Shown one piece after another: positions 1 through 9,882 of a stretch of DNA of 64,000 nucleotides. Each line of letters opens with the position of its first letter. The first letter of the stretch is position 1. The stretch comes from Microcebus murinus (taxonomy: Eukaryota; Chordata; Mammalia; Primates; Cheirogaleidae). The position numbers and the translations under genes are program-made. The notes beneath the pieces were generated by a model. The model was not told the DNA's origin, did not search any database, and was given only the letters and a program-made list of their open reading frames with translations. The stretch is taken from assembly GCF_040939455.1 (NCBI RefSeq), contig NC_134109.1, forward strand, positions 57,316,001-57,380,000, given 5' to 3'.

Positions 1-899
1 TCCTTGCTATAATAACAACTTAGGATTCACTTCAGCAAATGAGTCATAAATGGTTCCTTCTAACTGTCCATGAGAAGGGAAGAGGAGGGAGGAGAAAGTG
101 TCTAGGTGAAATCAAGGGTCCTGCTTTCTCATCTCAGTTCTCCCCAAGTTTAGGTGCTGAGGGCAGAGTGGCCTTTCAGAAGCTCAGACTCAGCTTCCTT
201 TTTCTTCCTCTCCCCTGCAGCTCCCCTATTCTTCAATAGTGCCTCCTGGATCCAGGTCACAACTCCTGTTTGCTTGACATCACCATAGCCAGGTTGATGG
301 TGGAAGCCTCAGAGAGAGGCATGCTAGTGGCACCCAAAATCCGCAAGTCCAACTGGTAAACCTGGGCACAGATGACCATCTCAGGAGCCCAGGGGAGCCA
401 CAGCCAGGCTTTTGGGGTAGGATCATCCCCCTCTCTTGGAGGAGTGGAGGAAAGAACAAATTTCCTGCTGGCCTAGGCGTGTTCTGCACAACCTAGAGGT
501 TCCTGACCTCTCATCTCCTCCATCCTCAAGCTTCCTTCCCCCAGAAGGTCCTTAACATAGGGCCTGATGCAGTCTCTGGGTCCCATTAGGATGATGCTTT
601 TCCAACAGGCTCCGTCCATCCTTCTAGAAGATAGAAAGGAAGTTCCAGGCAGGGTCCCCATAGGCACTGTCACTCTGCCTGCTGGCTACCCAGTCCCCAG
701 GCAGGAGCTGTCTCCTTCCTCACCAACTGTAGCTGGGAAGAACCACTGCATCAGGGAGCCTGACTGGTGACCACAGGCAAAAGACCTATAAAGGGAGCAT
801 GGGAGGCACAGCTGGATTGCAGGTCTGCATCACCTGCCACTGCGTGTCTCAGCATGCAGCACCACCTAGGCTCCCAGAATTCTGTGAAAGCTCCTTATT
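1..899. other. Upstream flank, no gene recognised
   Basis: Mixed-composition single-copy-looking DNA. Several short open frames exist on both strands, but none resembles a known protein and none has convincing splice signals on both sides. The - strand between about 660 and 230 has interrupted open frames in shifting phases, which could be a decayed pseudogene, but I cannot name a parent. TTC6 is expected on the far side of FOXA1 from human gene order, but I could not identify any TTC6 exon here. Confidence 0.4.
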
Positions 900-1085
900 T
901 GGGTTACCATTTATTGTGTATTTACTCTGCACTCAATTGATATGAGGTGAGTATTAACATGCCCATTTTACAGCTGAGAAAAATGAGTCTCAGAGAGGGC
1001 CAGTCTCTTGCAGTATTCAGATTGGAATCCAGGACTGATTCCAAACCCCGTGCACTTACACAGACACACTACTTGTCCTTGTTGA
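900..1085 (+). repeat. MIR (ancient tRNA-derived SINE)
   Basis: The stretch follows the MIR core: a 'CCCATTTTACAG' motif, then 'TGAGAAAAATGAGTCTCAGAGAGG' in place of the usual 'gaggaaactgaggcacagagag', then 'GGAATCCAGGACTGATTCCA' in place of 'gattcgaacccagg'. It is diverged by many point changes, as expected for an element that was active before the mammalian radiation. Edges are approximate. Confidence 0.7.
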
Positions 1086-1340
1086 TTGTATTGAACATGC
1101 CCTGTTGGAGTTTGTCTAATGAGAGACTGTCTCAGAGATTCTCATTCTCAGACACCAGCAGCCTGGGCCGCCAGCCCTGTGGGGGAGTGGGGGAGAATGT
1201 TTACAGTGCTGAGCTGTTGGCTCACTAAAGAGGCTGTGTCTGCGCTTGGAAATTGGAAAGACACCCTCCTCTCTCTCCTGCTGCTGCTGTCTTTGGAGAT
1301 GCTAGGAAGTGAAAAAGGGAAAGGCTTTTTACCCAAGGTT

Positions 1341-1425
1341 ACATAGAACCTTGTACATAGAACATAAAAGTTCTATGAACATAGAACATAAAATACGTAG
1401 AACATACAACATAGAACTTAAAAGT
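1341..1425. repeat. Degenerate 'ACATAGAACATA' repeat
   Basis: The motif ACATAGAAC recurs at irregular spacing about five times with variants such as ACGTAGAAC and ACATACAAC, and one copy is inverted (GTTCTATG on the + strand). It looks like a decayed short tandem array. No function is suggested. Confidence 0.6.
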
Positions 1426-3341
1426 AGGCATTCAGCAAAAAGAAGGGAAATCTTCACAGTACCAATTCTCCAAGAGTCTTCTCTCCTGGTAGAGAGGCTT
1501 GTCCACTTCGGGAGTGGAGCCCCCGCCCCACCACCACAACCACAGCAGCGCCCTTCCTAGGCTCACACAGGTCCTCATTCCCCTGGATGGGTCATCAGGG
1601 CTGACTCTGGAGCGCCAGCCACGCTATTCCACAACTGGCGACTACTAGAGCCCTGACATCAGGTCCAAACTCATCACTTGGAAAAGCAGGAAACGGTGGC
1701 AGAAGGGTCTACCTGGGTTCCCTAGAAATGTGATGTGGGTAGCACTGGGACCAAGCTCCTGACTGTGCTCCTCCCACCCCAATTCTAACTCCAGGTGGCG
1801 TCTTCACACATTCTCTCTTGTACTCATTTCTTCCCTCTCTCACCTCTTGGGATGGTGACCTGGTTTATTCCCATTCCAGCACCTGCAGGAGTTTTTGAAG
1901 CTCCTGCTCCAGTGTAAACTGACCTTCAACCCCAGTACTGGGCTTTATTTATTGAAACCTCTTCTCTTGGAGGGGGTGGAAGGAGGGTCATGGGGAGGTC
2001 AGAGGAGACCAGCGATTCACAATGGAAGGTATTTTGGCGGGAGGTGGCCAGTGCCGTGAGGAGAGTGGGTTCCACCCCACTGAGGGCATCTTCGAAATCA
2101 TTTGAAAGAAAATAAATCTATACCAGATCTGCTAAAACTCGAAACCCTGAGTCTCCAAGGTGGACTGGGTGTGAGTTCTGAGCCCCTTCTCCCCCACTGC
2201 GGTGACTTGAGTCAGGGTGTGCGCAGCCCAGTAAAGAGGACTTGAAAGCACAGAAGTTAGTGGCGCAGATTCCAGGTCGCATCCAAGCCAAGGCTGAGCT
2301 CCACCACAGCCCAGAGAGGAGTGAGGGACATGGAGTACACGGATCACGTAGGATCTGAAGGATCGCGCAGCCTGTGTGGCTTCTCCAGTGACAGCAACCC
2401 AGAAGAGGAGAAGTGCTTCCTCTTGCAAGCACTCCCCATGCCTGCTTTCGTGGCAAATAAAACTTCAGGATGAAAAATTGACACTAGGAGTCTCCAGTTA
2501 ATACCTTGCAACAACACTGTAAGTTCTGAGAGGGACTGGTGACCCTTTCAGAAAATCATTACATTACACAGGGAAGGTGTGTAGAATAAAATCCTTTGCA
2601 TCCTAAAGACAGAGAGCCAAGGCCTGCTCAGAGGCGAGCAGCCGAGAGGATCGCATCTGTGACTCTGGGGGTGCACGCCCGCCCCGCGGTCACCCAGGGC
2701 TCCAGGCGCCCCCCAGCGCCGGGGCTGGACGGCAGCGCGCTCCAAGCCGCAGCGCACAACCTCGGACTAACAGAGAGCTCTGTTGTAAGGCTTTTCCTGC
2801 TCAACGCGTGGGCTCTGCTTTATGTGTTTGCCAATTAAGAGTATTATTTAAACACGGACGTTTCCTTTGCAGCTCCGAGTGAAACATGTTGCTTGATGGA
2901 AAATGATGGGGTTCTTTACCTTTTACTCAGTATCTGCTATTGAAGGGTGTGGCTGCTGCCTTTTCACAGAAGAAAAAAGTGAAATATTTGCCTTGGGTCA
3001 CACGACCGCCTTATATGGGCAAAGCGCGGGTGCTGATTCTGCCCATGTTCAGGTACACGGAAAGGGGAGCATTTCTGATTTGATCATGTCACCCGTAGAT
3101 AAAATCAGGCATCGAGGTCAGTGGTCCCAGGGCTCTGAGAGCCTGTCTGTTGTGCCAGAAGCATCTGTCCCATCCAGTCCTTCAATCCTCAGTCCATTGG
3201 CCCATTTATTCCACAAAACGTTTGTTTTCCCAATGCACTGAGCTAAATCACGTCCCTTGGATTCTCTCACATGGAGATTTTGGAGGTGGTGGATACGGTT
3301 TCTAGACTAGAGAATCCTTCCCTGCCAGATGCCAGCCTGCC
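1426..3341. other. Intergenic, no gene recognised
   Basis: No coding region supported. The notable part is a small GC- and CpG-rich patch at about 2,640-2,760, inside otherwise moderate-GC DNA, followed by an AT-rich stretch and a pyrimidine-rich 'TTTCCTTTGCAG' at about 2,860-2,872 that resembles a 3' splice site on the + strand. No downstream exon can be recognised, so the splice-like motif may be chance. Confidence 0.4.
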
Positions 3342-3396
3342 GCACTCTCTGGGATGGGGTAGTTAGTTGCACTCTCTGGGATGGGGTAGTTAGTTG
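3342..3396. repeat. 27-bp perfect tandem duplication
   Basis: A 27-base unit beginning GCACTCTCTGGGATGGGG and ending TAGTTAGTT occurs twice back to back (3,342-3,368 and 3,369-3,395) with no difference. The identity implies a recent slippage or duplication event. The DNA immediately to the right (about 3,390-3,510) has an L2-like 'actgtgtttcaggctctg' flavour. Confidence 0.9.
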
Positions 3397-5099
3397 ATTA
3401 ATTGACTCAACTAATCTTCCTAGAAAGTCTACTGTGTTTCAGGCTCTGCTCTGGCAGCAGGATCCATAGCAGTCCCTGCCCTCAGGAAGCTACTAGACCA
3501 GTGGGTGAGAGAAAAAAAAAAAATGAAAAAGAAACAAATGGAATTTGCTGTCCATGAGTGATAAGAACCTGGCAGGAATCTAGAGCAAGGTGTGGACCTA
3601 GGGAGGGTAGGGTTCACTTGGTTGGGGAAGGTGTGCAAAGTTCTCACCAGGGACCCCAGAAAGCTGCTCTGGACTTGCTACCACCAATGGTGGCTGCTGC
3701 ATTTCTTCACTTTGATCCATGGTTTGGGTAGACAACCAAAACCATAGCATTTAGAAAGTGGCCAGAGTTCCTGCAAATCTCACTAGTATCCCAACAAAAG
3801 CAAATGCTGCCATGGAGGCCTCTTCAGGGTGTTTCTGTTTGGAAACAAACTCACTGCAAGCTGAGCTAAGCACTAGGTTTGCTCTGGATCCCCATAAGAC
3901 ACAGAAAATCAAAAAACTTCAAACAAACGCACCACTTTTAAAACAAAACTTTTCTCTGGATGTTAGCTCTGGAATAGCTGCTGGAAGTCTCAGGAGCAGT
4001 CACCCAACAATGCCCTCCAATCGAATTTTAATTTTAAATAATGAATGTAACCTCCCTCTAGTCGTGCCAGTAAATTAGTCTTTTTTATAAGTAGAAAGCA
4101 CAATTTCAAAATTACGGGGTAAATCAGGAAGCTATACGATGAAAAACTACTGTCTAGAATGCATTTGTACAGTTTATTTTCTTTCCAAGTGTGTAGTGCA
4201 TGATTTATACGATTGTTACTAAAGCGTCTGTTAAATAGAACTATGAAAATTTGAGGGTAATCGCATTTGAATAGCCAAAGTTAAACCACTAGGGACAACG
4301 GAGGGACTGTGGGAAAGCTCTTGGGTGTCTGGGGAGGGCGGGCAGGGGGTGGGCTGCGGGAGGATCTGAGGGGTCTGTCTGGTTGGCCCTGACGGGGAAG
4401 CTAAACTCTGATCGACCATTCTAGAAGGATTTAGGTTTAAGCTGCCAGCTTCTGGGCAAGAGATGAAATTCGTTGACTTTTCCAAGCCCTCAGCTGCAAC
4501 CACTGCTCCCCATTAGCTCTGACTTCTGTGTTGGGGTGGAGTGGAGCTCCTGACCTACCGTCGCCCAGGCTTCCCGCCTCCCAGCTTTCGCACACTGCCT
4601 CTGCAGGTGGAGAGATGGGGGATCCCCAAGCTCCCCACCCAGTCTGTGGCACACAGTAGGGCCTCATCCGCTCTGGTCCCCGTCTCTAACTCAGGACTGT
4701 GTGTGAAGCCTGCATTTCCATTCCCTCCCCTAGGTCTCCAACCCTAGGGGCTTTTAAAGAGAGGGGGAAAGCCAGAGGACAGTATGAGCATCACTGCAGT
4801 GGAGCCCGCTTTCCCCAGGAGGGGGACCGCTGGGGCCGAGCACGTTCTCCAGCTGGCGCTTACCGACGTGAATAAAGCATTTGGTAACTCTGGGGGACAA
4901 AGCCGCCAGGAGATGCGCTACCGCCTTGGTGGCCCAGGTGCAGGCGGGGGCGCAGTATCAGCTCCCGGGGCCTCGAGGGAGGGAAGTTCCCTCCAGCGGT
5001 GACTGATGGGGCACTTCTTCCTTCCAAGGCTGTTGATTGCCCAGGAGGACAAGTCTCCCTTCCCAACCTTTCTCATTTGAATACATGAAAATGCGAGTT
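3397..5099. other. Intergenic, no gene recognised
   Basis: A possible L2 remnant lies at about 3,400-3,510. The rest is single-copy-looking DNA with only short open frames that I consider chance. No RNA gene, promoter or conserved protein signature was recognised. Confidence 0.4.
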
Positions 5100-6620
5100 G
5101 ATTTTGGCAACACGAAGCTCTCTCACGGCCAGTGAGACCGTTTTGTCGCCTGCGGGCGAGGCTGGGTGGGGAGCAGCTCCGGCTCTGACATCCGGCTGCA
5201 GTAGAGCCAAGCCGGCGCCCCGGGCCGCTCAGAAACCCGGCGGCGGCTTAGGGAGCAGTAGGGGAAAAGACAAACAGTGGCTGTTTTTGTTTGCTTGCTT
5301 CAACATAAGGGAAGGTCCTGGGTATGTATATATGTTGGTTTCACACCACACACACACACACACACACATACACACACACAGAGTCAGGGATGGGTCAGGA
5401 AAAGTAGCGGCCGGTCAGGTGGTCCCAGGACCCCTACCTACTGGGGGTCAGATGCCTTGTGAGTTGGGAATTAAGTGATTTAATGATGGAAGGGAGAGAG
5501 CAAGGAAGGTATGAGGAAAGAAAAATGAAAAGAAAAAGGCAGCGGAGGAACAGGAGCTCGAACGCTGGCCAAGCCCATCCACGCTTCTCCTCTCTCAGCT
5601 CCAGCGCCCCAGTCCAGTCCGGTCGGGGCAGCGGGGGCCGCGCGGGCCTGGCCGCCGCGCCTCCTGCGGTTGTGGGCGGGATGCAGAGGGCAGGCGCTGG
5701 GCCGTCCTCTCGCGCGCCCAGGCCTCGTCCGGCCCGCGCACACCTCCAGCTGGAAGGCCCCGCACGCGCAAGTGCGGACAGCTGCTTCCAGCGTCCAGGC
5801 CTTCCTTACTCCTAAGCTGTCAATCGGCTTTGAATTGCGTTAAAACTAAAATGAATCTTAGTTTCGTTGCGCACGACGACTCTCCCCCGCAGGAAAGAGG
5901 ACTTCAGCTCCTTATCTGGGCGAAGGGTGGGGGCGAGCTCGGACCACCCCACACCGAGCGTGGCGGACCCAGGGAGGCAGTGACTGACAACAGCCCCGTC
6001 GGGGAAAGAGGGTGGGCAAGAAAAGGGGCGGTCTAGAGAGCCAGAGTGAGAAGCCCTCCAGAGACGCCAGTGGGCACGGCGGAGTCCCGCCGCCGCGGGC
6101 CCTGCTCTCGGCCCAGCCTGCGGCCCAGGTAAACTGGAAGGCCCTCGTCGCCGCGAGAGGCCACCGGCTGGGCCCGAGCACGAGCCCGTGGCCTTTCCCT
6201 TCGCAGTCACACTCTGAGTCTCCCTCCGCGGTGAATATATGCGAAGGGACTCCCAGCCAGGTCATGCTGGGAAGGCTAAGCTGAGGCAGCCCAGTTTGGT
6301 CAGTGGACCGTGTGCCGCCTCTTCTACAGCCGCACTGCGCGGAGAGCGGCCCCCGCGGGTCGCAGGCGCGGCTTCCGGGAAGGGCGGAGCTGCTTCTTCC
6401 TCCCAAGGCCACCTGGAGTACCGGCGCTCCCTACCGTCCCGACCGCCGCGGCCTCCTCCACTGGAGAAGCCCGCCCTCGCTGCTACCTGAGCCGCCCCAG
6501 GCCGCCACAGACCGGTCCTCACCCGCACGAGTTTGGCCCAGGATTCCCCAGGAGTCGACACGTGGTTGTCCTCGCGGCTCCCCTGGCCCAGTCCACCTAG
6601 CCTCCCCGAGCTGAAGACAG
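5100..6620. promoter_or_regulatory. CpG-rich upstream block, possible CpG island
   Basis: Two GC-rich, CpG-dense stretches (about 5,130-5,800 and 5,900-6,560) flank a short AT-rich break, 3-4.5 kb upstream of the FOXA1 start. They contain GC-box-like runs. Open frames on both strands here are long only because stop codons are rare in GC-rich DNA, and they look like low-complexity Arg/Pro/Ala/Gly sequence. From human gene order, a gene running away from FOXA1 (TTC6, on the - strand here) could start in this area. That is inference, as no TTC6 exon was recognised. Confidence 0.45.
5347..5380. repeat. (CA)n microsatellite
   Basis: A run of CA dinucleotides interrupted once by a TA step, sitting inside the CpG-rich upstream block. 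Confidence 0.95.
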
Positions 6621-8690
6621 GTCTAGTTCCCCCTAACGAGCAGCAGTCTTCGCAAAGCAGTTTTGCAATAGTGTAAGGGCCTATTTGGGAAAAGAGGTTG
6701 AAAATGAGTAAGTTACCTGGCTGCCGACAGGCCAGCAACTCCGAGACAGCTGCATTACTTTGTGAATGTCTGTGGGCATGTATGTACGTATTTTCCAAGT
6801 CAAAGACCCGACATAGCTCTGCTGATTCGCTTTTAAACCTCGAGGAAAAAGACTGACTGCGCTAGAACTTCATCTTGAGTGCACTAGAACTTCACTTCCA
6901 GAATTTGTTAGGTGTCTTAGAATGATGCCACGGAGTGGAGAGAGGCTGGGAGCTAACCGAACTGCCATCTCTCCTTCAACCAAGCCTCGGACTGTATAAA
7001 CCGAAATCCCTGGGTGCGGGATGCGTGCGGGAGTCAATACCTTCTCGCCTGGCGAAGCTCCCTGCAGACGCCTGCGGAAGAATCCAGCGTTCCCTCTCCA
7101 CGACAGGAGGCGCTGTGTTCGTGGGAATCTCCTGGGCCCCAGACCCAGGAACCTCCAAGCTGGATCAAGGATGTGAAGCTGGCTGAGTTCACTCTGCACC
7201 ACCAGTCTTGGGTTTTTTGAAGAAGCCTGGAAGAAATTTCGCTTTGGCCATCAGGCTATGAACACTGAACTTTTTTTTTTAAGATGAGACCTAATAGCTT
7301 TGGAAAATGTGTTGAAAGAATAATATTTGATATTTTCATTGACCCCCCCCCCGTTTAAAGTGACAGTGTTTTTCCCCTAAAAAGCACTGGCTTCTTGTGC
7401 ACTATAAAAGCCATTACTCAATTGTTAACCATCCACAGAAAATACCCTAGTCTTGCTCGACGTTGTTGAAGAGCCAAGAGGGCGTTGGAGAGTCACCTCG
7501 GGAAGGAACAAGGAAGCTCACAAGCACTGAAAGTCCCACATCAGGCCGAGGAAGCTAAGCATCCGTGTACTTGACAAATGGAACTCAAGTCCTGCTGCTG
7601 ATGGGAACTTTGCACAAAAGAATTAGTTTCTGACACACATTCGCAGATACATTTACACAAACTGATGGAATGACTGGCAGTCACAAGAAAAGGCTGTCTT
7701 GGGGAGGGTTCCTGCTTTGTTGAATTCCAGGTGGATTTAATTTCGTTCTCATTCCTTTCCTTACAATGTGATGCCCCCCCCTTTTAAAGTGAATTGTAAT
7801 CCGATGCTTTTATCTTTTTTATTTCCTTAACTGCACATCTTCACCCTCTCTACTCCCTGCTGATTTAAGAGATTTGTTTGGTTCAAGGATTTAACATGAT
7901 TCTATTGCCACATTTCAAGGAAGAGAGATTTAAAAGAACAAAGCAGAGGGGGGAAAATAAGGTATTTGTTTGAAAGACAAGTTAAAACACATTTCTTAAA
8001 ATGAGATTAATAATATTTTTTTAAAACTTTAAAAAACAAGAATATTTTGCAGATTCTCAGCGACTTGAGGAAGATTTTTATTTTACTGCTACTTAAGGAA
8101 CCCTAGTGGTTATACAGGCGGTACAACATACATGGTCACCCACACACTCAGAAACACATGGTCACATCCACTCAGAAACACACGCACCATCTCCCAACCT
8201 ATCACCAACTCAGTGCCTATCACGCAGCTAATTCAGTTGTTCTGTCCCCAGGACGTGTGGGCAGTCCGCTACCCAGAGTCTCATAGGAGTCAAGAGGCTT
8301 TGCGTGGGGGAGAATTTCCCACCGGCGTCCAGGACCGATTAGGAACCGAGGGGCCCCACGGATCCTAGCACGGCCTCTTCACGTCAGAGACCCCACCAGG
8401 CACCAATGCGTGTGCCTGGCACCTCTTCAGCAGTGCAGATGCATTCCCGAGCCAGGCCTTTGCTCCCCCAGCTAGCGCGCGCGTTTAGGGAGATGCCCCT
8501 CCCCCTGACCTTTCCCTATCAGAAACCAGACGGTCGCCTCCAGCCCAGTGCGGAGGCTGCTGAAGGGGGGCGGGAGGAGGAGCCGGGCAGAGGGAGGACG
8601 CCCTACTTGGGTCCTGCCCTATCACACAGACGTCTGCTCTCAGTTTCTTCCTCTTTATGATCGCTACAGATGACAAGGGGAGTGGAGCGG
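6621..8690. other. FOXA1 upstream flank, no gene recognised
   Basis: Moderate to AT-rich DNA with few recognisable repeats, which is itself notable 1-3 kb upstream of a developmental gene. It includes forkhead-like words (for example GATTTGTTTGG near 7,870) and homopolymer runs of C at about 7,345 and 7,775. No coding exon supported. Confidence 0.4.
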
Positions 8691-8699
8691 ACCGAGGCG

Positions 8700-8870
8700 G
8701 AAAAAAAAAAAGTTATGTCATAAAGATATAAAACGGTGCTGTGACTCACCTGCTCTTAGCCGCAGGTACGAGTTTCGTGGCAGGGCCTCCGCTCTGCTAG
8801 CCAGGAGCCCGGGTCGGCCTAACGTCACTCGGCTAGGCTGACTCAGATGACCGGGTTTCTAGTGACGAAG
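8700..8870. promoter_or_regulatory. Candidate proximal regulatory element with AP-1-like sites
   Basis: The block holds 'GATATAAAACGG' (a TATA-like word at about 8,725-8,735), then TGACTCA at about 8,741-8,747, and a second TGACTCA at about 8,839-8,845. TGACTCA is the AP-1 consensus. It lies about 1 kb upstream of the FOXA1 ATG, just outside the CpG island. Whether it is an enhancer or an alternative start site cannot be told from sequence. Confidence 0.35.
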
Positions 8871-9239
8871 CAAAAGTGGGGCTTTTTCCCTTTTCTAGTT
8901 TGAAGCCCAAGCAGGAAAGAAAGGAAAGGGGGGAAAAAGTCTGTATTCTCCAGTCTCCCAGAGTTGAACTTTGGGTCAGGAGTCAGGAGGGAGGGGGCAG
9001 AGAGCAGGCAGAAGAGCAAGAGGTGCGCGGGACTGGGCCGCGGCCCGGCTCCGGAGGGTGGTGAGCACCTCCGGGGAGGTACCCCGGGGTCATTTAGTCC
9101 GCTCGGTCTCTAAGGCAGGGCTCCGATGCCACCGCCCCTGGCCTTCTTCCCCGGCACAGTTCCCAAGCGGAGCCCGGGCCTGCCCGCCCGGCCCCGCCTA
9201 TCTTTCTTTTTTCTTTTTCCAAAGGGGGTTACACCCCTC

Positions 9240-9810
9240 CACCCCATTTCCCTCTTTCCCTAGCTTCTGGGCTTAAACCAATTACACTGCTTTGCAAACA
9301 AAGTGAGGGCCGGGTTTGGGGGGCGGGGGTGAGTGGGAGGGGGCGCGGGGGGCGCGCGCGGCGGCGCGGCGGGGCGGGAGGCGCGGCGGCTGGACTGGCG
9401 GGCGGCCGCCTCGCAGGTGCACCTCGGGCTTTGTAGGTGCGAGCGTCTTTGTGCGGCGGACAAATGGGGAGAGGACGAGGAGGTGGGCACTCGAGCGACG
9501 TAAGATCCACATCAGCTCAACTGCACTCGCCTCGCAGAGGCCGCCCGCTCACTTCCCGCGGAGGCGCTCCCCCGCGCCGGGCTCCGCGGCAGCCGCCTGC
9601 CCCCGGCGCTGCCCCCGCCCGCCGCGCCGCCCCCGCCGCCGCGCACGCCGCGCCCCGCAGCGCCCGGCTTCCTCTCGGCCGGGGTGGCGTGGGCCCGCGC
9701 GGGCGCTCGGGTGACTGCTGCCGCCCGGCTCCCCTCCCCCGCCCGCGCCGCGCGGCCGCCCGTCGCTTCGCAGAGGGCTGGATGGTTGCAGCGGGCAGGG
9801 TGGCTCCAGG
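9240..9810 (+). promoter_or_regulatory. FOXA1 CpG-island promoter and 5'UTR
   Basis: Extremely GC-rich, CpG-dense DNA runs from about 8,980 through the first coding exon to about 10,250. No TATA box is placed close to the ATG. A CCAAT box (9,278-9,282) is followed by TTTGCAAACAAAG at 9,291-9,303, which contains TGCAAACA, the reverse complement of the forkhead consensus TGTTTGCA. Several GC boxes follow (for example GGGGCGGGAGG near 9,370). This fits a dispersed-start CpG-island promoter with possible forkhead autoregulation. The exact start site cannot be fixed from sequence. Confidence 0.7.
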
Positions 9811-9817
9811 ATGTTAG
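9782..9817 (+). promoter_or_regulatory. uORF overlapping the FOXA1 start codon
   Basis: An ATG at 9,782 opens an 11-codon frame (MVAAGRVAPGC) whose stop TAG occupies 9,815-9,817. The frame therefore runs across the FOXA1 ATG at 9,811 in the +1 phase relative to it. The uORF start context is weak (T at -3, G at +4), while the FOXA1 ATG has A at -3. The same frame stays open upstream to an ATG at 9,437, so a longer overlapping uORF would exist if transcription starts far enough upstream. Leaky scanning or reinitiation would then control FOXA1 translation. Confidence 0.6.
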
Positions 9818-9882
9818 GGACTGTGAAGATGGAAGGGCATGAGAGCAGCGACTGGAACAGCTACTACGCGGACACGCAGGAG
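9811..9882 (+). CDS. FOXA1: FOXA1 coding exon 1 (residues 1-24)
   Basis: This exon encodes the N-terminal 24 residues of hepatocyte nuclear factor 3-alpha, starting MLGTVKMEGHESSDWNSYYA, and ends on a complete codon (GAG) followed by the splice donor GTGAGAGG at 9,883. The sequence matches the human N-terminus as I recall it except for one Ser in place of Thr at residue 12. The start was chosen because it begins the family's conserved peptide and has A at -3. A second in-frame Met at residue 7 could also be used. The exon joins in phase 0 to the exon at 12,220, and together they give 472 codons plus stop, equal to the human length. Confidence 0.97.

Noticed and set aside
1341..1425. CRISPR-like array of short repeats
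   Set aside because: Repeats are irregular and degenerate with no uniform spacers, and the DNA is primate.
6262..6798. A 178-codon - strand frame upstream of FOXA1
   Set aside because: Same reason: CpG-rich region, no recognisable family, competing frames of similar length on both strands.
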